A stretch of 64,000 nucleotides of DNA from JANQTF01 sp036835375 (GCA_036835375.1 DAITMB010000009.1:1-64000), one strand, 5' to 3'. Positions 52,687 through 62,803 are shown, counted from the first letter of the stretch. Made by a program: numbers and translations. Notes: a model not told the origin generated them from the letters alone.

Positions 52687-53985
52687 CTATTCCAGCTTGG
52701 AGGTCTGAGCAAATTCCCGCACAGAAGCCAGGTAAGCAGCGGCGACCTCTGCCACCCGCGAAGACACCCGAAGTTCCCCCACCTGAAGATCTCGCTGCTG
52801 AAGGCGGAGCACCTCCCAGCGTGCATCTTGGCAGAGGCTTTCGCCATAGCACACCGGACCGCTGAGTTGGCGAGTAAGGGTGAGGTTGCGGGCAAATACA
52901 CCTGGCCGACCCGTGTATCGAGACGAAGTCACAAGGTAGTCAAGCGGAGCATCTGCCGGGACAGGCAGGACTCCTGTATGAAGCTGAGAGTGGCGAATGA
53001 ATGCCTCGCTCAAGCGCAGGGAAGCCTCGTAGTCTGGTGAAATCAGGAGCCGGAGCAGCATGACACGGTCCTGCACCTTGGCGAGCTCTCCCGGCAAAAA
53101 AGCACCTGGGACAAATGCCATCGAATAATTGGCGAGGCCGGGAACGAATTTTTTGCCTTGCTCGGACAGCATCCAGTTATCCAAATCCACATTGTAGTGA
53201 ATCACCAGGGTCATATCTGGCCGAAAGGCGCGGATCATGTTCACGCGGGCGTGAAGGTCCGATCGGTTGTAATAGGCACTAAAAATGGCCCCATCCGTCG
53301 CTTGTTCTTTCCACCAAATCGCCTGCGTCGGCTTCATGTCGCCTCTACGTACGGCGCTACTGAGAGAATCTTGAAATGCCACCGCCTTCCACGCGTCAAA
53401 AGAAAGTCCATGCGCGGCCACTCCCAGCTTTTCCCGCGTGAGGAGCACGACTGCGCCCAGCCGCTCCAGCGAATCCCGTAACACTTTCGCTGTCGCCAAG
53501 GTCAGCTCCGATTCGAAGAAGCCAATCTCTTGGCCGAAAGTCGCGGCAGAGGCTTTCATCACGATGGCCTTCCCTTCCACGTCCTTCGCAAAGCGCAGAT
53601 CGCCTGCCATGTGCCCCGGATCGATGGCGATGCGCCAGCCTTTCAACGGCTGCCCGGGATCCCCGGATTCCAGGAACATACTGGGTCTCAACAACACTGG
53701 CTGCGGATTGGGCAGGCGTCCCTTTCGCTGATAGCGTTGCACGAGCGTGTCCATCGGGAGCTCGCGCAACCACGAGCGCCAGTTGGGAATCTCCTCCGGA
53801 AAAAGGACAAATTCGGGCTGCCCGTGTTGGCGCTGCGCTGCACTCGCATAGATCAGCAGGGTGTCCCCCTGCCACAAATAATGACTTCGCATTCGCTCAT
53901 CCAACAACAGGCAAGAGTCTGGTATCTGGCTCCAAGCAGGAAGCCACACGCTCAACGCCAGAAGAAAACTCAACAGTTGCTTCAT
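52687..53985 (-). CDS. N-acetylmuramoyl-L-alanine amidase (Amidase_3), exported
   Basis: The 432-residue protein has a signal peptide (KQLLSFLLALSVWLPAWS). The Amidase_3 zinc site is spread over WRIAIDPGHMAGDLRFA (first His), GFFESELTLATAKVLRDSLE (Glu) and MTLVIHYNVDLDN (second His). The C-terminal Glu in VCYGESLCQDARW is the likely catalytic one. The family cuts the amide between MurNAc and L-Ala in peptidoglycan. The insert between Glu and second His (residues 190-260) is unusually long, which may reflect regulation or a different substrate. It is convergent with the VLRF1-like gene (26 bp). Confidence 0.75.
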   Translation of the reverse strand: MKQLLSFLLALSVWLPAWSQIPDSCLLLDERMRSHYLWQGDTLLIYASAAQRQHGQPEFVLFPEEIPNWRSWLRELPMDTLVQRYQRKGRLPNPQPVLLRPSMFLESGDPGQPLKGWRIAIDPGHMAGDLRFAKDVEGKAIVMKASAATFGQEIGFFESELTLATAKVLRDSLERLGAVVLLTREKLGVAAHGLSFDAWKAVAFQDSLSSAVRRGDMKPTQAIWWKEQATDGAIFSAYYNRSDLHARVNMIRAFRPDMTLVIHYNVDLDNWMLSEQGKKFVPGLANYSMAFVPGAFLPGELAKVQDRVMLLRLLISPDYEASLRLSEAFIRHSQLHTGVLPVPADAPLDYLVTSSRYTGRPGVFARNLTLTRQLSGPVCYGESLCQDARWEVLRLQQRDLQVGELRVSSRVAEVAAAYLASVREFAQTSKLE

Positions 53986-54164
53986 GATTGTAAATCAATT
54001 GGGACCAGGGAAAGACTGACGATTAGAGAAAATGGTCGAGCACAGGAAGCGGAAAGTTAGATCAGAATATTCCAAAATTTCCCTGGAAGCTTTTCCTTTG
54101 GTAACAAACTCTGAATAACTTGGGCCCCGCATCCACCTCTCCCCTTACGATAAAACGTGATCCC

Positions 54165-55349
54165 ATGAAATTTCTGGAAGAAGCCCAACTCGACGGCCGC
54201 CGTGCCTTGATCCGCGTGGATTTTAACGTGCCTTTGGACGGTGACCTACAAGTGACCGATGATCGCCGCATTCGCGAAGCCGTGCCGACCATTCAATACA
54301 TCCTCGATCAGGGAGGTTCCTGTGTCCTGATGTCGCACCTGGGCCGCCCCAAAGATGGTCCCGTCGATAAGTATAGCCTTCGGCATACCGTTTCTACCCT
54401 TCAAAAGTACGTCGAAACAGAGGTTCTTTTTGCTGAAGACTGCATCGGGGAAGACGCTTTCGCAGCGAGTGCCAACCTGAAACCCGGCCAAGTGCTCCTG
54501 CTCGAAAACCTTCGTTTTTACAAGGAAGAGGAAAAAGGAAATGAAGCTTTCGCCGAAAAGCTCGCCAAACACGGTGACTTTTGGGTCAATGATGCCTTTG
54601 GCACCGCGCACAGGGCACATGCTTCTACGACAATCGTCGGTAAATATCTGGAAGAAAAATACTGCGGAAAACTCCTTCAAAAGGAGATCGTGAACGCAGA
54701 CATGGTCCTCAACAGCAAAGAGCGCCCCGTGTGTGCCATCATGGGAGGTGCCAAAGTCTCCGACAAGATCCTCATCATGGAGCACTTGATGGACCGCATC
54801 GACTATTTGCTGATCGGCGGCGGCATGGCTTACACCTTCCTTCGTGCCAAAGGCTACAAAATCGGTACTTCACTTGTCGAACTTGATCGCATCGCCACCG
54901 CGGCAGATCTGATCAAAACAGCCAATAAGAAGGGAGTCAAAATCCTTACGCCGGTAGATTCTGTCGTTTCAGATAAATTTGGGGAGGACGGGACCATCCG
55001 CGTCGTGCGCAATGAGGACATGCCAAACGACATGATGGGACTTGATATTGGTCCTGAGACCTTTAAGTACTATTACGACACCATCATGCAGTCCCGGATC
55101 ATCCTCTGGAATGGGCCGATGGGCGTATTTGAAATGGAAAAATTCGCTAAAGGCACCGAAGCCATTGCCAAGACTGTGGTCGAAGCCACCAAACATGGCG
55201 CTTTCTCGCTCATCGGAGGCGGTGATTCTGCTGCGGCCATCGCCAAGTATGGCCTTGAGGAGGAAGTGTCCTATGTTTCTACCGGCGGTGGTGCTTTGCT
55301 CGAGTACCTAGAGGGCAAGTCCCTTCCAGGCATTGAAGCCCTGGGGTGA
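54165..55349 (+). CDS. pgk: Phosphoglycerate kinase
   Basis: The 394-residue glycolytic enzyme starts [20 protein letters not shown]. Substrate-binding signature [20 protein letters not shown], then [15 protein letters not shown]; hinge and nucleotide half with [55 protein letters not shown] and [20 protein letters not shown]. All are canonical. The ATG at 54165 is the family start (an upstream in-frame codon at 54120 adds 15 residues). It is monocistronic and followed by a strong bidirectional terminator. Confidence 0.95.
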   Translation: MKFLEEAQLDGRRALIRVDFNVPLDGDLQVTDDRRIREAVPTIQYILDQGGSCVLMSHLGRPKDGPVDKYSLRHTVSTLQKYVETEVLFAEDCIGEDAFAASANLKPGQVLLLENLRFYKEEEKGNEAFAEKLAKHGDFWVNDAFGTAHRAHASTTIVGKYLEEKYCGKLLQKEIVNADMVLNSKERPVCAIMGGAKVSDKILIMEHLMDRIDYLLIGGGMAYTFLRAKGYKIGTSLVELDRIATAADLIKTANKKGVKILTPVDSVVSDKFGEDGTIRVVRNEDMPNDMMGLDIGPETFKYYYDTIMQSRIILWNGPMGVFEMEKFAKGTEAIAKTVVEATKHGAFSLIGGGDSAAAIAKYGLEEEVSYVSTGGGALLEYLEGKSLPGIEALG

Positions 55350-55476
55350 CCGTTGAAATCAACTTGGGATATGTTTTCTCTAAAAGCGCGCCGAATATTC
55401 CCACGGTCACTCTTTTGCCTTGAGGCATGAAGGTGATGGAGAGAATCATCCTGCTTTCGTAGAGATCATCATCAAA

Positions 55477-55522
55477 AAAACCCCCTTGCAAGGAACCTCA
55501 ACAGTTTTTGCAAGGGGGTTTT
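55477..55522. terminator. Bidirectional terminator between pgk and serS
   Basis: AAAACCCCCTTGCA pairs with TGCAAGGGGGTTTT around about 18 nt; T-runs or A-runs flank both sides. It can terminate pgk on the plus strand and serS on the minus strand. Confidence 0.8.
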
Positions 55523-55533
55523 CGTAGAGGTAC

Positions 55534-56811
55534 TTATCCGATTCGCTCAAACCCTGTGTACGGACGAAGCGCCGCTGGTATCAAAATGCTCTTGTCTTCT
55601 TGCTGATGATTTTCCAGCAGCGAAGCCACAATGCGCGGAAGTGCGAGGGCGGAGCCGTTGAGCGAATGAGCCAAGTGGATTTTTTTCTGGTCGTCGCGGT
55701 AGCGGAGCTTGAGCCGATTGGTCTGAAACGTCTCGAAATTCGAGACGGAACTCACTTCCAGCCATCGGCCCTGGGCCGCGCTCCACACCTCTAGGTCGTA
55801 GGTCTTGGCAGAAGCAAAGCTCATGTCGCCAGTACAGAGCAGCAAACGTCGATAAGGCAGCTCTAATGCTTCGAGCAAAGTTTCCACATGGCGGGTCATG
55901 GCTTCCAGGATCTCGTAGCTTTTGTCAGGATGGGCGATCTCGACCAGCTCTACTTTGTCGAACTGATGCAGCCGATTGAGGCCTTTCACATCTTTGCCAT
56001 AGCTTCCCGCTTCCCTGCGAAAACAAGGGGTATATCCACAATTTTTAATCGGAAATGCCGTCTCCTCGACGATCACCTCCCGATACAAATTGGTGATGGG
56101 CACCTCAGCGGTAGGAATCAAGTAAAAACCATCTCGCTCAATGGCATACATCTGGCCTTCTTTGTCCGGCAATTGTCCTGTACCAAATCCGGAGGCCTCA
56201 TTCACCATGAGCGGCGGCATAATCTCCTCGTATCCAGCTTCCTGCGCTCGATCCAGAAAAAAAGAAATGAGCGCTCGCTGGAGTCTGGCTCCCTTGCCAC
56301 GATACACCGGAAATCCGGCCCCAGTGATTTTTACCCCTAACTCCCAGTCGATGATGTCGTGGTGACGTGCCAACTCCCAGTGGGGAAGCGCTTCGAACCC
56401 AAAGGACACACTGCGATCATTTTGAAACACCACCACATTGTCCTCTGCTTGTCTTCCTGAGGGCACAGAGTGGTGAGGCAAATTAGGAAGCTGGACCATC
56501 GCCTCATGAATTTGAGACTCGGCCCCGGCCAATTCTTCATCTAGATCTTTGATCTTCAGCTTATCAGAGGAAGTCTGGGCTTTGGCGGCCTCCGCTTCAT
56601 CATGCTTCCCCTCCTTCATGAGGAGCCCAATGGACTTAGCAGCGTGGTTCATGTCCCGGCGAATGGTCTCAACCTCGGTAATTATGGTCCTGCGGCGCTC
56701 GTCTAGGCGCAAAATGTCCATTACGCGATCGGTAGCGTCCTGAATTCCTTTTCTTTGAAGAGCGGCAGCGATTTCCTCGGGAGACTGCCGGAGCTTGGCG
56801 ATTTCTAACAT
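55534..56811 (-). CDS. serS: Seryl-tRNA synthetase
   Basis: The 425-residue class II aminoacyl-tRNA synthetase starts MLEIAKLRQSPEEIAAALQR. The N-terminal coiled-coil arm covers residues 30-100. Motif 1 is near PPLMVNEASGFGTGQLP; the serine/ATP site contains LIPTAEVPITNLYREVIVEE; motif 2 is TPCFRREAGSYGKDVKGLNR; motif 3 is LNGSALALPRIVASLLENHQ. It charges tRNA-Ser and tRNA-Sec. Divergent from rho. The upstream ATG at 56853 is in frame but not family-like. Confidence 0.95.
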   Translation of the reverse strand: MLEIAKLRQSPEEIAAALQRKGIQDATDRVMDILRLDERRRTIITEVETIRRDMNHAAKSIGLLMKEGKHDEAEAAKAQTSSDKLKIKDLDEELAGAESQIHEAMVQLPNLPHHSVPSGRQAEDNVVVFQNDRSVSFGFEALPHWELARHHDIIDWELGVKITGAGFPVYRGKGARLQRALISFFLDRAQEAGYEEIMPPLMVNEASGFGTGQLPDKEGQMYAIERDGFYLIPTAEVPITNLYREVIVEETAFPIKNCGYTPCFRREAGSYGKDVKGLNRLHQFDKVELVEIAHPDKSYEILEAMTRHVETLLEALELPYRRLLLCTGDMSFASAKTYDLEVWSAAQGRWLEVSSVSNFETFQTNRLKLRYRDDQKKIHLAHSLNGSALALPRIVASLLENHQQEDKSILIPAALRPYTGFERIG

Positions 56812-57108
56812 GGCATCATCGAATTTGGCGTGAAGTAACAAAACAACCAGCAAATACGTAAAGGCCGATTAGCCTTTCAGTAGGGAATCTCAAGGCTTGC
56901 GTTTGGAAAACCGGAAATCCTTTCCCATTTTTGCCCCATCCTTCTTCCAGAACGTTCCGCCTCCCCTTTCTTCCAGACCAATCTGCCTCTTCCTGAGGCC
57001 CACGTTTGCCGCCACACCTTATTCATCCCTTCTCACTTCTGCTACTCATCCTGAGTTGCTCCTAGCCGGATGGTTAGCCCCCCAATTTCATTTTCACTCT
57101 ACACCTGT
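56812..57108. other. Divergent serS-rho promoter region
   Basis: About 297 bp that should hold promoters for both housekeeping genes. I found no full TAnnTTTG box on either strand and no hairpin. An upstream in-frame leader of rho from 57070 is not family-like. Confidence 0.4.
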
Positions 57109-59298
57109 ATGTACGATATTATCGAGCTGAATAACAATGATATCTCCAATTTGCGGGATATTGCAAAGCGGCTGGAAATTAAAGAACACGATAAACTTGG
57201 TAAGCAAGATCTCATCTTCAAAATTCTGGACAAGCAGGCCATTTTGCCTGAAAAAGTTGTGGCAGATCTGAGAAGAGGAGATAATAGTGGAAACGCCAAA
57301 AAGCCTTCACTACCCAAAGCATCGGCTCTTTCTCAAGCGCCAGCGCCAGCCGAGCCCGCCGGTTCTGCTCCCAAACGCCGCCTCCGCAAAGGAAAAGAGG
57401 AGGAAGAAGTCAAGGAACCTACTGAGTTCCCCAGCAATGAACTTCCTCCAGCAGCTCCCGTGGTCCAAGAGACTAAGGACGCTGTGGAAGACGAGAAGCC
57501 TAGCCGAAAAAAGAGAAATGCGTCAAAGCCCGCCCCTTCTGATTCGGAAAGTTCAAATGATTTGACCTTAGATTTTCTCAACGGGAACCCAGCGGCATCA
57601 GCAGAAGAACCCTTCATCCCCAATACACAGGACGCTGAGAACGAGTCTCCTGCTGCTTCTCAAGATGCCCCTCGTGAATCCGCCGAGCCAAGTCGTGGTG
57701 ATCGCGTCAACCTGATTGGAAGACTTCCAGATCGCAATCGCAATGCCAACCACCCTGCGCAAGGGAAAGTGGAAGGTCGCGAAAGAGATAATCGCGAAAG
57801 AAATGCTCCCAGAGATGTCTCTCGCAGGGGCCTTCAACGGCCAGATCTCAACGACCGACCAGACAAACCAAGTCGGCCTGAAAGACCTGAGCCGACTACC
57901 CAAAAAGATCGGCCTGAACGTGGAGAGCGGCCTCAGCGCCCCGATCGACAAGAGCGTCCAGATCGTGCCGAAAGAACGGACAGGCCAGAACGCCAGCTAA
58001 GGTCCGAACGTTCTGAAAGACCTGATCGTGTCGAAAGGCAAGAGCGGCCAGAGCGTGCCGAAAGGCAGGAAAGGCAGGAAAGACCTGAGCGAATCGAAAG
58101 ACCCGAGCGCACGGAGCGACCAGACCGGGGTGACCGGGGCGGCAAGCAAGTCTATGAAAGCAAGGTGGAACTTCCTGATTTGGAAGGGGTCATCAGCAAC
58201 ATGGGCGTGCTGGAACTCATTCCAGAGGGGTATGGATTCCTCCGTTCACCAGAATACAATTACCTCTCCTCCCCCGACGACATTTACGTGTCTCCTTCTC
58301 AAATCAAGCTGTTTGGCTTGAAAACGGGAGATACGGTCTTGGGACAGATCCGCCCGCCAAAGGAAGGTGAGCGCTATTTTGCCCTGCTCAAAGTAGAGAC
58401 CATCAATGGCCGACTGCCTGATGAGACCCGTGACAGGATCTTTTTCGACCACCTCACGCCCCTTTTTCCGAATGAGCGCTTTAAACTCAGCGCCCCCAAG
58501 GAAAAGGACCTTAGCCTGCGCATCATCGACCTGTTTTCGCCCATTGGAAAAGGCCAAAGGGGCCTGATCGTGGCGCAGCCGAAAACGGGAAAAACCGTTT
58601 TGCTCCAAAAAATTGCCAATGCCATTGCGGCCAATCACCCCGAAGCCTATCTCATCATTCTCCTCATTGATGAGCGTCCTGAAGAAGTGACGGACATGGC
58701 CCGCAATGTGAATGCAGAAGTCGTGGCATCAACCTTTGACGAGCCCGCCGAGCGACATGTGCAAGTTGCCGACATTGTGCTAGAAAAGGCCAAAAGAATG
58801 GTCGAGTGTGGTCACGACGTCGTCATTCTCCTTGACTCTATCACCCGACTTGCCCGCGCCCACAACACCAACATGCCAGCTTCTGGCAAAATTCTCTCCG
58901 GTGGGGTGGATGCCAACGCGCTGCACAAGCCCAAAAGGTTCTTTGGTGCTGCAAGAAACATTGAACACGGTGGTTCTCTCACCATTCTGGCTACTGCACT
59001 CATTGAGACGGGATCGAAAATGGATGAGGTGATCTTTGAGGAATTCAAAGGCACAGGTAACATGGAGCTCCAGTTGGATCGTCGCTTGGCCAATCGCCGC
59101 ATTTATCCTGCCATTGACGTCACGGCTTCTGGAACCCGCCGCGAAGATTTGCTCATGGATCCACAGGACATCAGCCGGATTTGGGTACTGCGCAAGTTCA
59201 TGGCAGACATGAACCCCATTGAAGGAATGCAATTCTTGCAAGAGCGCATGGGGAATACCTTTGACAACGATGAGTTCCTGCTTTCGATGAATGGATAA
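57109..59298 (+). CDS. rho: Transcription termination factor Rho with a 300-residue disordered insert
   Basis: A 729-residue hexameric RNA-dependent ATPase. Residues 1-47 are the Rho N-terminal SAP-like domain ([20 protein letters not shown]). Residues 48-347 are low-complexity: first Pro/Ala/Glu-rich, then from about 255 a run of Arg-Pro-Glu-Arg and Arg-Xaa-Asp-Arg units. The cold-shock RNA-binding domain follows ([20 protein letters not shown]); then the RecA core with Walker [16 protein letters not shown] at about residue 488, Walker [17 protein letters not shown], and [10 protein letters not shown]. coli Rho is 419 residues, so the insert nearly doubles it. A terminator hairpin follows. 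Confidence 0.95.
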   Translation: MYDIIELNNNDISNLRDIAKRLEIKEHDKLGKQDLIFKILDKQAILPEKVVADLRRGDNSGNAKKPSLPKASALSQAPAPAEPAGSAPKRRLRKGKEEEEVKEPTEFPSNELPPAAPVVQETKDAVEDEKPSRKKRNASKPAPSDSESSNDLTLDFLNGNPAASAEEPFIPNTQDAENESPAASQDAPRESAEPSRGDRVNLIGRLPDRNRNANHPAQGKVEGRERDNRERNAPRDVSRRGLQRPDLNDRPDKPSRPERPEPTTQKDRPERGERPQRPDRQERPDRAERTDRPERQLRSERSERPDRVERQERPERAERQERQERPERIERPERTERPDRGDRGGKQVYESKVELPDLEGVISNMGVLELIPEGYGFLRSPEYNYLSSPDDIYVSPSQIKLFGLKTGDTVLGQIRPPKEGERYFALLKVETINGRLPDETRDRIFFDHLTPLFPNERFKLSAPKEKDLSLRIIDLFSPIGKGQRGLIVAQPKTGKTVLLQKIANAIAANHPEAYLIILLIDERPEEVTDMARNVNAEVVASTFDEPAERHVQVADIVLEKAKRMVECGHDVVILLDSITRLARAHNTNMPASGKILSGGVDANALHKPKRFFGAARNIEHGGSLTILATALIETGSKMDEVIFEEFKGTGNMELQLDRRLANRRIYPAIDVTASGTRREDLLMDPQDISRIWVLRKFMADMNPIEGMQFLQERMGNTFDNDEFLLSMNG

Positions 59299-59342
59299 TG
59301 TTCCGCTTCATCGCCTGCACACTTCGTCAGTACGATTTCAAA

Positions 59343-59385
59343 AAGAGGCTGCTTCCTGATCAGGGAGCAGCCTCTTGGCTTTTTG
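59343..59385 (+). terminator. Rho-independent terminator after rho
   Basis: AAGAGGCTGCTTCC pairs with GGGAGCAGCCTCTT around TGATCA, followed by GGCTTTTTG. It lies 45 nt after the rho stop. Confidence 0.85.
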
Positions 59386-59513
59386 ATGATCGGCAAAAAA
59401 AACCGAAATCCGGTCTTGACTATAAAGGAATGACCGCCTCGGGCGTCTTCACGAACTGTCGTTTGAAAAGACAATCCGCGGCTTCATTTGAGCCAAGGAG
59501 ACCGTAGTCTGCA

Positions 59514-60164
59514 TCAAGCCTTGGCTTGGTCGAGATATAGGTAGAGATTGAGCAGTCCGTTGGTGTTGGTAATGAGTCGCTTTGCCTCCTCCAAGGTAGC
59601 CACGTGGGTCCAGATCACTTCATGTTCATGGTCCACGCCAGTCTTACGACCGTGATAAGAGCGAATGGTGTCGAGCGGCAAGCGCAGCTCTACATAAAAG
59701 AAGTGCATGGCTTCATCGGAAGTACCTGTGGAGACGTATAGCGGCTCGGCATTCACCGCCACGACCTGCGACGGATCGACCTTCAGCCCACTTTCTTCTT
59801 CGATTTCGCGCACCGCGACATCGTGCGGCATATCCTTCCCATCCACCATCCCCGCTACCGGCTCGTAGATGTAGCCGCCTGTGCAGATGCGGCGCTGTTT
59901 CACGAGTAGCGTGTACTTTTCGCCCGTGACTTCGTCGATTAAAATCATCATCACCGACACCACTTCGCCCTTCAGAAAACAAATGGGTGGGATGTTGTCG
60001 CCTTCCGGCGTGGTGGCGTGGAGCAAGACGAGCGAAAAAAGCGCCTCGCCATTGTGCCGATATCGAGTGTAGATCTCTTCAATCTCATGAATCGTGAGGC
60101 CGTTGGCGAGGAGGTGCTGCTTCCACAGCTGAAATTTGTGTGAGTCCTGGAGAGCTTCCTGCAT
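59514..60164 (-). CDS. Nudix hydrolase
   Basis: A 216-residue protein from Met 60164 (MQEALQDSHKFQLWKQHLL). The Nudix box at about residue 113 reads GMVDGKDMPHDVAVREIEEE followed by SGL: the REIEEESGL half is canonical, while the early Glu of the consensus is Asp. The stretch YTLLVKQRRICTGGYIYEPV before the box fits ADP-sugar or UDP-sugar pyrophosphatase-type members. It removes a nucleoside diphosphate from some substrate; which one is unknown. It lies between rho and mltG, minus strand, alone. Confidence 0.85.
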   Translation of the reverse strand: MQEALQDSHKFQLWKQHLLANGLTIHEIEEIYTRYRHNGEALFSLVLLHATTPEGDNIPPICFLKGEVVSVMMILIDEVTGEKYTLLVKQRRICTGGYIYEPVAGMVDGKDMPHDVAVREIEEESGLKVDPSQVVAVNAEPLYVSTGTSDEAMHFFYVELRLPLDTIRSYHGRKTGVDHEHEVIWTHVATLEEAKRLITNTNGLLNLYLYLDQAKA

Positions 60165-60371
60165 GGATAAAAAATGGGCGATACGTGGAGGAAAAAGGCA
60201 CGCAAGGGTGCTTGAACCAGTTTTTGCGTGGAGAGTGACCAAAGGTAGCGAGGAATGCGACGACATACGAGACCAAATCTTCGCTCCTTTGCGCCCCTTA
60301 ACGACAAGCCCGATGAAGACCGCCCCGCCGCCGATGAGATCGTGGCAGGTCGCTCCATCGACAAAAAACCT

Positions 60372-60379
60372 TATCTTTG
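60372..60379 (+). promoter_or_regulatory. -7 element TATCTTTG upstream of mltG
   Basis: Exact match to TAnnTTTG, 21 nt before the ATG at 60401. No TTG at the standard -33 position. Confidence 0.5.
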
Positions 60380-60400
60380 CCTAGATCAAGAAAAGCTGTC

Positions 60401-61435
60401 ATGAAGCGCAAGTACATTTTGTGGATCATCGTGGGTGCCTTAGCTACCTGCGTCCTCTTCATTTATCCCCTCTACAATCGGGTGTTTTCTCCTATGGTGA
60501 TGGTGCCAGGTGGTGGAGAGAAGGAGTTTTTCATCCCAACAGGCTCCGACTACAAAGTTGTAGGGGATCTGCTGGTCACCCAGGGCCTAATCGGAAACTT
60601 GGAAGGCTTTCATTGGGTCGCCCGGCAAATGAATTACCCTAACACGGTGCGGGCAGGGAGATTTATGCTGAGAAATGGCATGAATGGACGTGAACTGGTG
60701 ACATTGCTTCGATCTGGTAAGCAGTCTCCCGTGAAGTACACTTTTGTGAAATTTCGCACGGTGGAACAGCTCGCTGAGACCACCGCCAGCAAGCTCGAAA
60801 TGGACAAGGCAAGCCTGCTCAGTCTCCTCACCAACAAAGATTTTCTCTACCGGTTCAATGGCCTTACTCCCGAAACAGTCCTGGCAGTATTTATTCCCAA
60901 TACCTACGAATTTTACTGGAATGTGACACCGGAAGACTTTTTCACCCGCATTTTCGACTACTACAAAGTGTTCTGGAACGACGAGCGAAATACCCGCCGC
61001 GAAAAGCTCAAGCTCTCGCGCCTCGAAGTCATGTCGCTCGCCGCCATTGTCGAAGAAGAAACCAACAAAAACGACGAAAAGCCGCGTGTTGCAGGTGTGT
61101 ATCTCAATCGAATCCGAAAAGGATGGCCGCTCGAAGCAGACCCTACGGTGAAATATGCCGTGGGCGATTTTACCCTTCGTCGCATCCTCTATGAGCACCT
61201 CCAGATCGACTCGCCTTACAATACCTACCTGTACGCGGGCATTCCTCCCGGACCGATCTGCACACCATCCATTCCTTCTATCGAGGCGGTGTTGAATGGA
61301 GAAAAGCACGACTATATGTTTTTCTGCGCCAAGGCAGATGGCTCTGGCTATCACCACTTTTCGCGCACGCTCTCTGAGCACAACGCTTATGCGCAGGAAT
61401 ATCACCGGATGCTCAATCGCCAGAACATTCGCTGA
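60401..61435 (+). CDS. mltG: Endolytic transglycosylase MltG (YceG-like)
   Basis: The 344-residue inner-membrane protein has one N-terminal TM (YILWIIVGALATCVLFIYPL) and a periplasmic LysM-like part (EFFIPTGSDYKVVGDLLVTQ). The YceG catalytic domain holds EVMSLAAIVEEETNKNDEKP, whose first Glu of the VEEET run matches E. coli MltG E218, followed by VAGVYLNRIRKGWPLEADPT and YNTYLYAGIPPGPICTPSIP. It cleaves nascent glycan strands and limits their length. The ATG at 60401 follows a -7 box; the upstream 60377 frame adds eight residues. A terminator hairpin lies downstream. Confidence 0.92.
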   Translation: MKRKYILWIIVGALATCVLFIYPLYNRVFSPMVMVPGGGEKEFFIPTGSDYKVVGDLLVTQGLIGNLEGFHWVARQMNYPNTVRAGRFMLRNGMNGRELVTLLRSGKQSPVKYTFVKFRTVEQLAETTASKLEMDKASLLSLLTNKDFLYRFNGLTPETVLAVFIPNTYEFYWNVTPEDFFTRIFDYYKVFWNDERNTRREKLKLSRLEVMSLAAIVEEETNKNDEKPRVAGVYLNRIRKGWPLEADPTVKYAVGDFTLRRILYEHLQIDSPYNTYLYAGIPPGPICTPSIPSIEAVLNGEKHDYMFFCAKADGSGYHHFSRTLSEHNAYAQEYHRMLNRQNIR

Positions 61436-61500
61436 AAATCAATCCAGGGACCAGCTGGCACGTCTTTTGTCATATCCCGTCCACGTACCACCCTCCACAA

Positions 61501-61535
61501 AGGATTCCTCGCAACCGCGAGAGAATCCTCGTTTT
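61501..61535 (+). terminator. Rho-independent terminator after mltG
   Basis: AGGATTC-CTCGC-AACC-GCGAG-A-GAATCCT, followed by CGTTTTGTTT. A 12-bp stem with one bulge, 66 nt after the mltG stop. Confidence 0.75.
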
Positions 61536-61768
61536 GTTTATTACCCTTATTAATTCCACCAAAACGGAAGACTTCTCTCGGAATCATGCCCGAGAGACGC
61601 GACAGCCATGTTATTAGCCTTTCCCGCCTCGCTCATCTTACCTTTTTTGACAGAACCCCCCATCCGTTCATCCTACGAAATGACCCGCTCACACAATGGG
61701 AACATCCGTTCAATCACGAAGCGATCGCTCGCAGTCAAGCAACAGCTATACTTGTATTGAAAGGGCGA

Positions 61769-61843
61769 TAATCCTGGATTACAAGAGCAAGGGCTAGGGT
61801 AGAATCTTCACCAGTGGTGAATTGATTCCCCTAGTTTTTTATT
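61769..61843 (+). repeat. Hairpin-forming 75-bp repeat, copy 1
   Basis: Shared core with copy 2 from TAATCCTGG through GATTCCCCTAGTTTTTTATT. It contains CTAGGG ... TTCACC-AGT-GGTGAA ... CCCCTAG, an approximately 40-nt imperfect hairpin followed by six T residues. About 65 of 75 positions match copy 2. Confidence 0.75.
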
Positions 61844-62147
61844 GGAGAAAGCGGATGGTCTCCTGTTTTGAAAATGTCTTCTGGCTAGGACAATAGGTGA
61901 AAAATCCAGCTAACATCCACTGACCGTCAAAACATTATCCTATCACAGGGCAGGAAATTGTTTCAAGCATAGGGAATTATTGCAAAAATGCGTGTACCAC
62001 CTGGAATGACTGTTTCCTTGATTTTTCTGCGTGAATCCACAATTCGGCCCGTATTTATGTCCAAACTGGTAGGATAGGCGGCCATTGGGGAGGAATACAA
62101 AGAAAAAATCGGCACAGTTTTCGCAGTTTTACAATGCAACAGGACGG

Positions 62148-62223
62148 TAATCCTGGAATTTCAAGAGCAAGGGCCAGGGTAGAATCTTCACCATCGGTGA
62201 ATTGATTCCCCTGGTTTTTCATT
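62148..62223 (+). repeat. Hairpin-forming 75-bp repeat, copy 2
   Basis: Direct repeat of 61769-61843, about 380 bp downstream. The outer stem is CCAGGG/CCCTGG instead of CTAGGG/CCCTAG: a T-A pair replaced by C-G, with both sides changed together. The loop centre is ATC instead of AGT. The T-run after the stem is kept. Confidence 0.75.
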
Positions 62224-62535
62224 TTCGTTTCGGTCCGAATCACCAAGTTCCTTCACCATTTCCTCGCCCAAAAGAATCCCGCAAGGCATGTCTGCACAGC
62301 ATGGTGGCCACCTTCGCTTGATCATTCTTGCGATCTCCGCATCATAAAAGCCTCGGCAGACTCGGTTTTTCTTCCTTCATTTGAAACGAAGTCTTCGCTC
62401 CAGCCCAGTCTTTGGTTCATTGCGCGTTCCTTCTTTGTTGTATGATAGGTTATTGTCTCCGCTCATCCCCCATCGGCTGAGACGAGTTCAATATTCCAAT
62501 CCGCACCGAAAACGACCGAAAACGCTCATCATCAC

Positions 62536-62803
62536 CCATCTCAACTCTTGTCTCTCATCTCACTTCTAAACGTCTCACTTCTCCAAGTCTCACATCTCCA
62601 AGTCTCTTGTCTCNNNNNNNNNNNNNNNNNNNNNNNNNNNNNNNNNNNNNNNNNNNNNNNNNNNNNNNNNNNNNNNNNNNNNNNNNNNNNNNNNNNNNNN
62701 NNNNNNNNNNNNNAAGTCTCTTGTCTCTCATCTGACTTCTAAAAGTCTCGCATCTCAAAGTCTCTCATCTCACTTCTCAAAGTCTCAAAATCTCTCTCCT
62801 CCT
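62536..62803 (+). repeat. Heptanucleotide TCTC-rich tandem array, interrupted by a gap
   Basis: Units of mostly 7-8 nt ending TCTC or TTCT (AAGTCTC, TCATCTC, ACTTCTA, TTGTCTC) are strung together on both sides of the gap. The last 14 nt before the gap (AAGTCTCTTGTCTC) are identical to the first 14 nt after it, so the array probably caused the assembly break. Confidence 0.7.
62614..62713. other. Assembly gap (100 Ns) inside the TCTC array
   Basis: Exactly 100 Ns. Identical 14-mers on both sides mean the true gap could be shorter than zero (overlap) or a longer array. Confidence 0.9.

Noticed and set aside
57598..58145. Ser/Arg-rich minus-strand ORFs opposite the rho insert
   Set aside because: They are the mirror of the Arg-Pro-Glu repeat coding sequence on the plus strand.
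62536..62803. CRISPR array
   Set aside because: Units are 7-8 nt, contiguous and degenerate, without unique spacers, and there are no cas genes.
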